DNA from: a virus | DNA: 64,000 nucleotides | Direction: 5' to 3' (one strand) | Virus record (IMG/VR): IMGVR_UViG_3300005915_001138 | Coordinates: 62,001 to 126,000 of that record | Part shown: positions 7,196 through 14,132 of the stretch, piece by piece | Layout: each line of letters begins with the position of its first letter | How positions within the stretch are numbered: the stretch's first letter is position 1 | Made by a program: the position numbers and the translations under genes | Notes under the pieces: model-generated | The model's database searches: none | Told to the model about the DNA's origin: nothing | Seen by the model: only the letters and a program-made list of their open reading frames with translations

Positions 7196-7330
7196 TTATG
7201 AAAGAATGAACATAAACAATATAACACCAGCGACAATTGCCCCGAGTGCTAATATTCCAAGGATGGCAACAACAATTATCAATTCTATTAATGTAAATCC
7301 TTTTTTCTTCTGGACAGGATGTATATCCAT
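7196..7330 (-). CDS. prepilin-like peptide (44 aa) with class III signal
   Basis: ATG 7330 has GGAGGAAAG directly upstream. The product carries a textbook type IV prepilin leader and N-terminal helix: a basic run KKK, then GFTLIELIIVVAILGILA with the conserved Glu at position 5 after the Gly-Phe cleavage site. A host prepilin peptidase would cut before F and N-methylate it. After this helix the protein ends within about 16 hydrophobic residues, so the globular pilin head is missing. It is a pilin-mimicking membrane peptide rather than a normal pilin. Confidence 0.75.
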   Translation of the reverse strand: MDIHPVQKKKGFTLIELIIVVAILGILALGAIVAGVILFMFILS

Positions 7331-7338
7331 CTTTCCTC

Positions 7339-7710
7339 CTAAATTATAAGCCCTGCGTTTTCAGAGATCAGTCGGTGTAACTGATCCCTTAGAAAATCCA
7401 TTCGAACTTTTTTATCCCTCTTGGGATGCATTTCAGAAGGAAGAAATATTCTTAAATCGTCATCAGTCTTATTATCAATATATCCTAACTCAATAGCATT
7501 CCATATTCTGTCGTGCCATGTCTTTAATAAAATTAATTGTTGTCGTTTATAACTCCGGTCATATGTTCTAACGAACGTCAATGTATTAATTAATGTCTCA
7601 AGGAGCCTATAGGCTTTGCCAGTGGAACAAGTACCAGAGATATAGTAATCCACTACGAATTTTTCCCCCAATGGATAAACATGATCACTTCCCATGGTAA
7701 AGTATTCCAT
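7339..7710 (-). CDS. hypothetical protein, 123 aa
   Basis: A basic, aromatic-rich helical protein (for example RTYDRSYKRQQLILLKTWHD) starting at ATG 7710, four bases after the GH10 gene's boundary and just upstream of the prepilin-like peptide. It has no transmembrane segment and no recognised motif. Confidence 0.55.
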   Translation of the reverse strand: MEYFTMGSDHVYPLGEKFVVDYYISGTCSTGKAYRLLETLINTLTFVRTYDRSYKRQQLILLKTWHDRIWNAIELGYIDNKTDDDLRIFLPSEMHPKRDKKVRMDFLRDQLHRLISENAGLII

Positions 7711-7714
7711 CTAT

Positions 7715-8950
7715 CTATCTACCCCATCTCCAGAATTTCCACCATCTTTTCCTTGGTTTTGGTTCTGGAACTGGTTCCGGATCCGGTTCAGGATCGGGTT
7801 CTGGTTCAACTACTTCAACAGCAACCGCGACTGTAACAGTAGGATTACTCTTATCTAAAGTAAGCGGAACCTCTACGTCTTCTACCAATATTTTATAATT
7901 GCCACGGAACCCATTAAATATTACTTTACCTTCACTATTAGATTCAACTGTTAATTTAGTATACCATTCATTTGTAATAAGATTTTTCAATCTATCGAAT
8001 GCTGGCTTCGATGTACCATTCGTTCTGAATAATCCAATCGTAGGTTTCCAAGGATCTCCATCTGGAATGCTCCACCAGGTAATAACTTCTACTGAGGGTA
8101 TTGAGAAATACAATCTATATAATTTCTCTGCATAGTCTGCTTGATTGGTTTCATTCCAAATTCCACCAGCGGACTGAACAGATACTTCACTAATGTGAAT
8201 AGGTTTTCCAAGATCATTAAATTCTTCTATCTTTGATTTTATATAATTAATATCATATTCTTTATCGTCTGGAATATGAGACTGAATTCCTACATAGTCA
8301 TAGTCAAATTGGCTTCCAACACCTTTCAGTATAGTAGCAAGATTCAACCAACCACCAAGGATTCCATATTCATTAATTCCTATCTTCAAGTCATTGTATG
8401 GTAATGTTCTTATATAAGAATGAACAGATCCTATATCTATTCCAGGATTATTAATAGGTTCGTTCACCGTATCCCAGAACATAAAGTCATCTGCATATTC
8501 ATTTAATAGTTTATTAATATGTTCTATTTGTGCTTCTGGCGTAGCGCCCCATGTTGGTTGTGCTATAGTATAAAGAATTGGATGTCCTTTCATAGGCCAC
8601 CCTCTTGTCTTGCACCAATCTACCTGGATCTGAAGTGTTGGAAACTTATAGGTACCTTGTGGGCTTTCTAAGCTAGACCAATACAACCCGAGTGTAGCAT
8701 TGTTGAAGACATCATCAACTTTATCCAGGAGTTCTGGTTTATAGAATACTCCTGGACCCATACCAAATAGGAACTCGTGACCGGTCTGTGTGACTTCTAC
8801 ACTCACGCCGGGCGCAGCATTACCACTCAAATCTGTTACCTCGATGGTAGCAGATGATTTTCTATGTGAGTAATCATATGATTGTGCTGCAGCAGTTAAA
8901 CTGATTACCATGAACGAAACTAATACCAACGACATAATCTTCTTAAACAT
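7715..8950 (-). CDS. secreted GH10 endo-beta-1,4-xylanase-like protein
   Basis: A Sec signal peptide (basic start, hydrophobic core to about residue 22, AAAQS cleavage region) precedes a GH10 catalytic barrel. The acid/base glutamate is in WDTVNEP (E164) and the nucleophile in HISEVSV (E255). GHPILYT and the ITWWSIPDG loop also match GH10. The tail has Pro-Glu-Asp repeats followed by a Trp/Arg-rich end (KRWWKFWRW), which may stick to membrane or polysaccharide. Hydrolysis of xylan-like or capsular glycans by infected cells is the likely role. SD and ATG are clear at 8950. Confidence 0.85.
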   Translation of the reverse strand: MFKKIMSLVLVSFMVISLTAAAQSYDYSHRKSSATIEVTDLSGNAAPGVSVEVTQTGHEFLFGMGPGVFYKPELLDKVDDVFNNATLGLYWSSLESPQGTYKFPTLQIQVDWCKTRGWPMKGHPILYTIAQPTWGATPEAQIEHINKLLNEYADDFMFWDTVNEPINNPGIDIGSVHSYIRTLPYNDLKIGINEYGILGGWLNLATILKGVGSQFDYDYVGIQSHIPDDKEYDINYIKSKIEEFNDLGKPIHISEVSVQSAGGIWNETNQADYAEKLYRLYFSIPSVEVITWWSIPDGDPWKPTIGLFRTNGTSKPAFDRLKNLITNEWYTKLTVESNSEGKVIFNGFRGNYKILVEDVEVPLTLDKSNPTVTVAVAVEVVEPEPDPEPDPEPVPEPKPRKRWWKFWRWGR

Positions 8951-9020
8951 TCTTTCTCCTTTTTTTCAAAATCTAAATCCCTTCTATATACATACATTTT
9001 ACAGACGAATTAAAAAAGTT

Positions 9021-9191
9021 GCTGAGACGTTGAACAGCAATGAGCTAGGAATTGGTCTCGTCTACACCTTTTATTGGTACCAGTTAAGTTCCGCTCTTCA
9101 AGAATCATGCGGGCTGGTTTGTGAGCATCGGTGATACGGATGACCAGTGGAGGTATATTCCTTTGACCAAGGAGGTTTTCAACGTCTCAGC
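9021..9191. repeat. 171-nt non-coding element bounded by 14-bp inverted repeats
   Basis: GCTGAGACGTTGAA at 9021-9034 recurs as its exact complement at 9178-9191. The sequence between (and 8951-9214 as a whole) has no convincing gene on either strand and is GC-richer than the flanking DNA. It could fold into one long hairpin-closed RNA or be a small terminal-inverted-repeat insertion. It lies between the GH10 gene and the 187-residue gene. Confidence 0.55.
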
Positions 9192-9214
9192 GGACTCGTC
9201 ATCATCCAGTAATC

Positions 9215-9778
9215 CTAGAGGACACTGAACAATGAGTCGTCAAAACCTACGAACTCTCCCTCTCCGAGAGTTACAGCGGTACCATTTGCTTCTGCAATAA
9301 CAGATCTACAGGCACTTGCAAGTTTAGAAAAGCTTAATGAATTATTTCTACATGCCACGATTGAGATTCTCCGTTTGGCTACCATGTCGTCTACCTTCCT
9401 GGTCTCGGCACCGCCTCCCCCAAATCGTTCTCCAAACATGCCTCTACCCTTAGAAGTAGACATGGAAGTTTTCCATAGTTTTTCAAATCTCCCCATATAC
9501 CCAGCTATTTTTATGGCTGTTGCCAATGGCATAACAGAGCGATGTTGATTAGTATCTTTAATAATAACCTCAATACTAAGGTTATACTTTTGTTGTAATG
9601 TTTGTAATCTTACAATTGCTGATTCTGCCTCAACTATTTCTACAAATAAATCGCTTGGATCTGCTTCCTCGTCGCCTTCAAATCCAAAGATTGTTGTTGG
9701 GAACTGTTCACTCAATGCTTCTAATTTTAAATTCCAATACTTTAATGCTTCTCTTATGGTATAGCCAGTGACTTCCAT
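9215..9778 (-). CDS. hypothetical protein, 187 aa (weakly DIP1984-like)
   Basis: The N-terminal half is a helical pattern with SDLFVEIVEAESAIVRLQTL and a QHRSVMPLATAI segment, vaguely like bacterial DIP1984-type proteins. This is a pattern impression only. The middle contains a glycine-rich loop (MFGERFGGGGAE) before a basic segment. It overlaps the end of the upstream truncated frame. Function unknown. Confidence 0.55.
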   Translation of the reverse strand: MEVTGYTIREALKYWNLKLEALSEQFPTTIFGFEGDEEADPSDLFVEIVEAESAIVRLQTLQQKYNLSIEVIIKDTNQHRSVMPLATAIKIAGYMGRFEKLWKTSMSTSKGRGMFGERFGGGGAETRKVDDMVAKRRISIVACRNNSLSFSKLASACRSVIAEANGTAVTLGEGEFVGFDDSLFSVL

Positions 9779-9978
9779 ATTTCCTCCAGGTTAGGGGTTT
9801 TATCCCACTGATCTCTCTCAGTATAAATAATCTTTCCGTCTTCCGATATCCAACACCAGTATCCAGTAGGTAGGATCGGTACTGGTTTCTCTGGTGTTAG
9901 TTCTGCCTTAGGTATAAGTTCCCAATGTCTTTCATTATTTACAAGAACGTATCGAGCATATCCTTCATCTCTTAAAAA
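9754..9978 (-). CDS. hypothetical protein lacking a clear start, next to tRNA-Ile
   Basis: A frame encoding a WELIP...TGYWCWISEDGK-type small beta-rich protein is open up to the 3' end of tRNA-Ile. No ATG, GTG or TTG exists in frame between the tRNA and the conserved-looking part. The only ATG (10017) lies inside the tRNA anticodon stem. Either the 5' end was replaced by the tRNA gene, or a non-standard start is used. Confidence 0.4.
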   Translation of the reverse strand, partial: FLRDEGYARYVLVNNERHWELIPKAELTPEKPVPILPTGYWCWISEDGKIIYTERDQWDKTPNLEEIWKSLAIP

Positions 9979-10055
9979 TGGTGGGCGGAGAAGGAATTGA
10001 ACCTTCGACCTCGACATTATCAGTGTCGCGCTCTAACCAACTGAGCTATCCGCCC
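9979..10055 (-). tRNA. tRNA-Ile(GAT)
   Basis: Acceptor GGGCGGA/TCCGCCC, anticodon arm CGACA-CTGATAA-TGTCG (GAT), T-arm GAAGG TTCAATT CCTTC, discriminator A and encoded CCA. Confidence 0.94.
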
Positions 10056-10064
10056 ATGCTTCAC

Positions 10065-10523
10065 TCACATGTAACTTCTACCGAATCGTCCCTTCCTGTG
10101 AAGGATCGCATCCGTATCCAGCGTAGTGATTACCTTCTTCTTGGGCTGGACTACTACATCTTCGACACCTACCCCATCTCCCTCAGCGATCCCCGAATGA
10201 TCATGTGGTTCATCGTCGATAGGTTCTTCTTCCCGAAGCGGTTCTACGATTCCTCTTAATGCTGCCTTTGCGGCCAAAGGATATTTATTTTTTGCGAAAA
10301 AGGAATATGGGATATACGATCCATCTCTGGTGGGACAGACTCCCGTTTCGTTGGAGAAGCATACAATTTGAGTATCCTCAATTGCAACTTGATCGTCTGT
10401 TCCATCAAAGGGAACAACATTGATCTTACCAACTGTTTGGAATCCATCCACTTGTCCATGAATTATGACGCCTCGTTCAGCGTCGAAATATCGAACGAAC
10501 GTTCCTACTTTAATTACCTGCAC
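10065..10523 (-). CDS. hypothetical protein, 152 aa
   Basis: GTG 10523 follows AAGGAGGATAT. The N-terminal half looks like a small beta-barrel (VGTFVRYFDAERGVIIHGQV, then KINVVPFDGTDDQVAIEDTQIV), as in KOW/SH3-like folds. The C-terminal half is acidic then basic (PKKKVITTLD), ending GRFGRSYM. No family is identified. It lies between tRNA-Ile and tRNA-Arg and is moderately GC-rich. Confidence 0.6.
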   Translation of the reverse strand: MQVIKVGTFVRYFDAERGVIIHGQVDGFQTVGKINVVPFDGTDDQVAIEDTQIVCFSNETGVCPTRDGSYIPYSFFAKNKYPLAAKAALRGIVEPLREEEPIDDEPHDHSGIAEGDGVGVEDVVVQPKKKVITTLDTDAILHRKGRFGRSYM

Positions 10524-10555
10524 GATATCCTCCTTCGTTTGTTCTTCGAAAAAAA

Positions 10556-10632
10556 TGGCACCCCAAGCAGGGCTCGAACCTGCGGCCTACGGCTTAGAGG
10601 GCCGTCGCTCTATCCAGCTGAGCTATTGGGGC
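10556..10632 (-). tRNA. tRNA-Arg(TCT)
   Basis: Acceptor GCCCCAA/TTGGGGT, anticodon arm ACGGC-CCTCTAA-GCCGT (TCT), T-arm GCAGG TTCGAGC CCTGC, discriminator G and encoded CCA. It would help read AGA codons, which are frequent in this AT-rich genome. Confidence 0.94.
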
Positions 10633-10647
10633 TAATTGAATAACGAG

Positions 10648-10695
10648 GGGAGCGGGGTGAAAGTATGTTAATACTCCGTGTTTCACCCCGCTCCC
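10648..10695 (-). terminator. 15-bp perfect hairpin between the 153-aa gene and tRNA-Arg
   Basis: GGGAGCGGGGTGAAA (10648-10662) pairs exactly with TTTCACCCCGCTCCC (10681-10695), with an 18-nt loop. It lacks a clear T-tract on either side, so it is either an inefficient terminator or an RNA-processing/stability element that separates the upstream mRNA from tRNA-Arg. The rest of 10633-10770 holds no gene. Confidence 0.55.
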
Positions 10696-10770
10696 TAGCG
10701 GAACCTGCGATCTCTTCGAAACAGCCACCATCCCCTGGAGCCATTCCGGGATCGCTGGACTATGGGTAAC

Positions 10771-11232
10771 CTAGAAAGCCAACGCGAGCATGTCCTGAAC
10801 TACTTCGCTCGCTTCCATTTCTTTGGCCAGGATCATCGCAAAGCGCTTCTGATTCTTATTAGCCAGAGCGACGACGTCCTTGTCTTTGGGCCAATGTGCC
10901 TGCAATTTGGCAATTCCTTGCCGTGCCTGCATCACTTCCTCCAGCTGCTTGCGCGTCGGTTCGGACAGTTTGCGGATTGCCTTGAGTATACTGCCAGGGA
11001 GCCCGCCCTCACCGATAGATGTCGGAGCAGAAGGTCTTCCACGTCCAGTGGATTTGATCCCATCCTTCTTCATTGCATTGACGTCCCAGGCAAATCGCCC
11101 CTTCTTTCCTGTACCTACGTTTCGTGCATACTTTTCCCGGAGCTCTGTCCTGGCGGCAAGACAAACATAAGTCATACCCAATGCCTCTGCTGCTTCGCGG
11201 GTTGATGCCGAGAATTTGTCCGTATTTCCCAT
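10771..11232 (-). CDS. putative DNA-binding protein, 153 aa, early-type gene
   Basis: The start at ATG 11232 is preferred over 11250 because AGGA lies just upstream of it. Near the N-terminus, TREAAEALGMTYVCLAART reads like an excisionase-type helix-turn-helix, followed by a basic stretch (KKGRFAWDVNAMKKDG, GRGRPS) and a helical C-terminus. The gene is much GC-richer than structural genes and has a motif A promoter about 65 bases upstream (11297-11318), so it may be expressed early. A motif B-like string (ATACGGACAAATT) lies inside its first codons, which leaves the start slightly open. Confidence 0.6.
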   Translation of the reverse strand: MGNTDKFSASTREAAEALGMTYVCLAARTELREKYARNVGTGKKGRFAWDVNAMKKDGIKSTGRGRPSAPTSIGEGGLPGSILKAIRKLSEPTRKQLEEVMQARQGIAKLQAHWPKDKDVVALANKNQKRFAMILAKEMEASEVVQDMLALAF

Positions 11233-11296
11233 AGTCCTCATCCTCTTCATTGTGTTGCGATTTCAGAAAGTGTAACACATACTAAAAAACTGTACT

Positions 11297-11318
11297 CATG
11301 TTTTAATATATATAGTCC
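11297..11318 (-). promoter_or_regulatory. motif A promoter-like element
   Basis: On the minus strand it reads GACTATATATATTAAAACATG, one of at least five TATATATTAAA-type copies, all minus strand. It lies about 65 bases upstream of the 153-residue gene. Confidence 0.5.
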
Positions 11319-11333
11319 ATATCAATATGAAAT

Positions 11334-11350
11334 CTGCGGACAAACTATTG
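11334..11350 (+). promoter_or_regulatory. motif B copy upstream of a candidate small RNA
   Basis: CTGCGGACAAACTATTG on the plus strand shares the GGACAAACTAT string with the terminase copy. A Rho-independent terminator follows within about 80 nt and no gene lies between. Confidence 0.5.
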
Positions 11351-11420
11351 CGGGAGTCGCCTTCCCCCCTCAATGGTGGCTCAGGATCGGTTTCTAACAT
11401 GAGACCGGTCCATTTATTTT
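11337..11420 (+). ncRNA. candidate ~85-nt small RNA
   Basis: The interval runs from a motif B GGACAAA to the end of a terminator hairpin and contains no open frame with a ribosome binding site. The RNA would be GC-rich compared with the flanks (GCGGGAGTCGCCTTCCCCCC), which is unusual for intergenic DNA here. Its ends and existence are inferred from the flanking signals only. Confidence 0.4.
11384..11420 (+). terminator. Rho-independent terminator
   Basis: GGATCGGTTTC (11384-11394) pairs with GAGACCGGTCC (11401-11411) over 11 positions with two G-U pairs and a 6-nt loop, followed by ATTTATTTTT. Confidence 0.75.
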
Positions 11421-11437
11421 TCGAAGAATAAAAAGGA

Positions 11438-11460
11438 CTTAATTCTCATAGAGAATTAAG
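11438..11460. repeat. 10-bp perfect hairpin
   Basis: CTTAATTCTC and GAGAATTAAG flank a 3-nt loop. On the minus strand the stem is followed by TCCTTTTTATT, so it may terminate leftward transcription. It sits in the 11251-11647 intergenic region, which otherwise holds only the promoter-like motifs and candidate small RNA listed here. Confidence 0.45.
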
Positions 11461-11475
11461 AAGAATTCGGCTACC

Positions 11476-11497
11476 TCACTATTTAATATATTTAGTA
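11476..11497 (-). promoter_or_regulatory. motif A promoter-like element
   Basis: On the minus strand: TACTAAATATATTAAATAGTGA, sharing the ATATTAAATAGTGA end with the copies at 35747 and 37548. A weaker relative (ATAATATATTAAATTCGA) lies nearby at about 11532-11553. Confidence 0.45.
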
Positions 11498-11576
11498 GGA
11501 ATCGAATTTCACTTCATATTTAGTATCACATATCGAATTTAATATATTATAGAAATAAAGAAGTAGACGCCCTCAT

Positions 11577-11598
11577 ATAATGAGGACAAAATTGTAAA
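11577..11598 (+). promoter_or_regulatory. motif B copy upstream of the tail tube candidate
   Basis: ATAATGAGGACAAAATTG on the plus strand, about 60 bases before the 268-residue structural gene. TATAAT directly precedes GGACAAA here. Confidence 0.5.
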
Positions 11599-11647
11599 CA
11601 GCAAGAGCTGAGTTTTAACAATAATCAAAAATTTGGAGGATTTAATA

Positions 11648-12451
11648 ATGTCAGTTTCTAATAGTTTCGCATCACTACACGGATTTCAAAATAGATTTAC
11701 AAGAAAGTTTGGTACTACTAACAGTGCAGTAGAACCTTTTATCTCAGGTTATTTTTTCATCCATTTTTCATACCTACCTAAGCAATTGGCCAATAATGTA
11801 TCCCACGCCGCAGGCCCAGATGGTATTGGTAAAGGTGACGATGGTCTTAAATCTATTGCTAGTACTCTACATTCAACTTGTTTATCAGTTACTATTCCTG
11901 GTGGAACAGTAAACACTACTGATATTGTTGGACTAGGTGGAGTAAAGTGGGCAGTCCCTACTAATGTAGAGTGGGATAATACTGTAACACTTAGGTTCCT
12001 AGAACTCTCTTCACTTCCGATTCATGCTATCTTCCATGGTTGGACAAGAATGATTAGAGATTACAGATCTGGAGTTACACCTCTAGACTCTGGTGGAAAA
12101 AAAGATGGGGATGGTGCATATATCAAGACAGAATATGCTGCAACAATGTATTACTGGGTTACTAAACCTGATGGTCATCTTGTAGAATATGCATCTTGTA
12201 TGAGTGGTATGTTCCCGAAGAAAGATCCTACTGATTTACTTAGTTCTGATATTACAACTAATGATAAATTAGAAATAGATATAGACTTTAACTGTGATTA
12301 CTTATGGCACGAAGATTGGGTATTAAGTAACGCTCAAGATCTATCTGATATATTCTATGGTAAAGCTTGGAATGGTGTCACCGATGGTGGTGAAATTGGT
12401 AAGGTATATGGCGAAGCCGAGTCAGGAGATTACGCACCATACACATCATAA
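11648..12451 (+). CDS. tail tube-like major structural protein
   Basis: ATG 11648 follows GGAGGA at good spacing; a longer TTG frame from 11633 is less likely. The 267-residue product is rich in beta-strand patterns (LSVTIPGG, NVEWDNTVTLRFLEL) with a central LPIHAIFHGWTRMIRDYRSG segment resembling gp19-type tail tube proteins of T4-like phages. It has its own promoter-like motif and is closed by a strong terminator, as expected for a highly expressed single virion gene. It opens the plus-strand tail module. The assignment is by pattern, not by a strict motif. Confidence 0.55.
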   Translation: MSVSNSFASLHGFQNRFTRKFGTTNSAVEPFISGYFFIHFSYLPKQLANNVSHAAGPDGIGKGDDGLKSIASTLHSTCLSVTIPGGTVNTTDIVGLGGVKWAVPTNVEWDNTVTLRFLELSSLPIHAIFHGWTRMIRDYRSGVTPLDSGGKKDGDGAYIKTEYAATMYYWVTKPDGHLVEYASCMSGMFPKKDPTDLLSSDITTNDKLEIDIDFNCDYLWHEDWVLSNAQDLSDIFYGKAWNGVTDGGEIGKVYGEAESGDYAPYTS

Positions 12452-12483
12452 TTTAATTAATTTATTTATTACAATTATTAATG

Positions 12484-12525
12484 CTGGATCCTTGAGGATT
12501 TATTTCCTTGAGGATCCAGTTATAT
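12484..12525 (+). terminator. Rho-independent terminator after the tail tube candidate
   Basis: CTGGATCCTTGAGG (12484-12497) pairs with CCTTGAGGATCCAG (ends 12519) as a 14-bp stem with two G-U pairs and an 8-nt loop, followed by TTATAT. The remaining bases up to 12686 hold a motif B copy and an untranslated leader. Confidence 0.75.
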
Positions 12526-12540
12526 AATATTAACCCTTAA

Positions 12541-12562
12541 AATATATACGGACAAATTTTTG
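12541..12562 (+). promoter_or_regulatory. motif B copy upstream of the gp26-like gene
   Basis: AATATATACGGACAAATTTT on the plus strand, placed between the preceding terminator and the gp26-like gene about 125 bases downstream. Confidence 0.5.
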
Positions 12563-12686
12563 AAACATGAGGGGAATAAGATATTGTTATGTCTTGTTTA
12601 AGCTTATGTAATCAATGGAAGGAAACTTTTAAAATTTAGTGGTGCAAACTGCGCCAAGACAAAAGAAAAATAGGAGAGAGTGTAAT

Positions 12687-13796
12687 ATGAGTACCCCATT
12701 CAGAGGATTTAAATTTAAGTACCCAACATATTCTGTTGTAACCCCACAAACAGGAACGGCTTATGATGTTAGGAGCTTGAATGTTTCAGAGGTTTCAAAG
12801 CTGAAGAACTCAGCCACGACCCCAACGAAAGCTACAGAGTCAATTAATAAATGTATATTTGATGCATTAGAAAATAGTCCACCGGAAGTAAAGGACTATG
12901 ATTCATTTAAAAAGCAAGTTACTGTAAGAGATAGAGACGCACTATTATATGGATTATATCATTCCACATTTGGAAACGAAACAGATTTTAATGTTACATG
13001 TAAACAGTGTGCTAATAAGCAAGACATTAAAGTAAATATTTCACAGATGTTTAATATGAATTCGTATCCTGGTAGTGACGGTTTACAGGAAAGTTATAAA
13101 CTTTCTCAATCAAATGATGTTGAACCAGATGATGTAATGGAAGAAGCCATTAAACAGAAGAATGCTGGAAAGGAAACTACACAACCGCTCGATCTTCCCG
13201 AACCTCCTGTAGAGCCTTCTAAGCCTCTTACGCTATCTCAACCACCTGGTTTGCCTGAATCTAACATCGATGTCACTCCTGGGTCACTCAGGGGTCTTCA
13301 GGAGGCACCAGAAGTATCTGAAGAGCCAGTAGTTAGAAACCAGGAGCCTACTGAATTAGATCTCGCTAGAACTATGGATCTTGGTTCAGATATACTATTA
13401 AAGAAAGTTCAGTTTGAACTACCAGTATCCAATGTAGTTGTTACGCTAAGACAACCAACTCTACATGATGAAGAACAAATGATGAGTAGTGTTCCTTTTT
13501 CTCAGAGAGCACAGATTGATATCATTTATGAAACATTAATCATTGAAAGATTTGATCAATATGCTCCAGGTCAAACTATCCCTATGATCAGTGTTACTGA
13601 AAGACAAGAAATTATAATGGCGTATAGAAGTCTCCCACCTAGAGATCAGATTAAACTCATTGAAAAATTCAGAGATGAGTTTGGTCAGTATGGTATTGAC
13701 CTTAAGGCTGTTTGGAACTGCACACAGTGTGGTTCAGAAAACGATCTGGGAGTGGAAATATCAAGTCAATTTTTTCGAATGGTCGCACTCGTCTAA
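12687..13796 (+). CDS. T4 gp26-like baseplate protein with zinc ribbons
   Basis: ATG 12687 has AGGAGAGAG upstream; a longer GTG frame from 12639 lacks one. Two C-x2-C pairs (CKQC around residue 115 and CTQC near the C-terminus) flank a long proline-rich linker and a helical region, the arrangement of 'T4 baseplate protein' (gp26/gp28 hub-assembly) relatives. The C-terminal EISSQFF segment meets an overlapping second frame whose product continues in a chaperone-like way, so a longer frameshifted form is possible. It is the first gene after motif B at 12541. Confidence 0.65.
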   Translation: MSTPFRGFKFKYPTYSVVTPQTGTAYDVRSLNVSEVSKLKNSATTPTKATESINKCIFDALENSPPEVKDYDSFKKQVTVRDRDALLYGLYHSTFGNETDFNVTCKQCANKQDIKVNISQMFNMNSYPGSDGLQESYKLSQSNDVEPDDVMEEAIKQKNAGKETTQPLDLPEPPVEPSKPLTLSQPPGLPESNIDVTPGSLRGLQEAPEVSEEPVVRNQEPTELDLARTMDLGSDILLKKVQFELPVSNVVVTLRQPTLHDEEQMMSSVPFSQRAQIDIIYETLIIERFDQYAPGQTIPMISVTERQEIIMAYRSLPPRDQIKLIEKFRDEFGQYGIDLKAVWNCTQCGSENDLGVEISSQFFRMVALV

Positions 13797-13989
13797 TCAA
13801 GAAGAATCTGAAAGATTTCAAAAGAATTTAGAAGAAAATATTAGATCTATGATGGAGCTTATGAAGCAAGATTATACTGATATAATGATTATGCCATATA
13901 AATTCTTTATTGATACCATTAAATGGAAATTTGACCTAGAAGAAGAGAAGCGTAAGAAGATGGAAGAGTCCACACGCCGAAAGAAATAG
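13660..13989 (+). CDS. overlapping frame, candidate frameshift extension of the gp26-like protein
   Basis: This frame overlaps the gp26-like gene by at least 137 bases. Past that gene's stop it encodes a helical, charged product (EESERFQKNLEENIRSMMEL, MPYKFFIDTIKWKFDLEEEK) reminiscent of small tail-assembly chaperones. No good ribosome site precedes an early ATG, and the two frames share a CAATTTTTTCGA run just before the stop. I infer expression by ribosomal frameshifting. The coding part that matters is about 13780-13989. Independent initiation at the internal ATGATG is the alternative. Confidence 0.5.
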   Translation: MKNSEMSLVSMVLTLRLFGTAHSVVQKTIWEWKYQVNFFEWSHSSNQEESERFQKNLEENIRSMMELMKQDYTDIMIMPYKFFIDTIKWKFDLEEEKRKKMEESTRRKK

Positions 13990-13995
13990 AAGGAA

Positions 13996-14028
13996 ATAGA
14001 GGGTATTTTTACCCTCTATTTTTTTATT
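13996..14028 (+). terminator. Rho-independent terminator
   Basis: ATAGAGGGTA and TACCCTCTAT form a perfect 10-bp stem with a TTTT loop, followed by TTTTTTATT. It ends the gp26-like transcription unit. Confidence 0.9.
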
Positions 14029-14040
14029 AATCATTTCCCT

Positions 14041-14065
14041 AAAAAATTACGGACAAATTTTAAAG
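14041..14065 (+). promoter_or_regulatory. motif B copy upstream of the baseplate operon
   Basis: AAAAAATTACGGACAAATTT on the plus strand, directly after a strong terminator and before the HNH/gp25/gp6 gene run. Confidence 0.55.
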
Positions 14066-14093
14066 TAGTTACATTATGATGAGGTAAGTTCAT

Positions 14094-14132
14094 ATGAAAG
14101 AAGCATCTACAGAAATATACGGAGTCAAGTAA
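14094..14132 (+). CDS. 12-codon leader or remnant peptide
   Basis: ATG 14094 with GAGGT upstream encodes MKEASTEIYGVK and stops at TAA, directly abutting the HNH start (TAAATG). It may be a leader that couples HNH translation, or the 5' remnant of a gene displaced by the HNH insertion. Confidence 0.3.
   Translation: MKEASTEIYGVK

Noticed and set aside
9174-9215. Hammerhead ribozyme-like string TGATGACGAGTCCGCTGAGAC on the minus strand
   Set aside because: The essential C of the CUGANGA core is A here, and GAAA is displaced from stem II by extra bases, so the catalytic core is not satisfied.
10762-11205. Plus-strand frame over the 153-residue gene
   Set aside because: The minus-strand frame has an HTH-like motif, promoter and ribosome site; this one has none.
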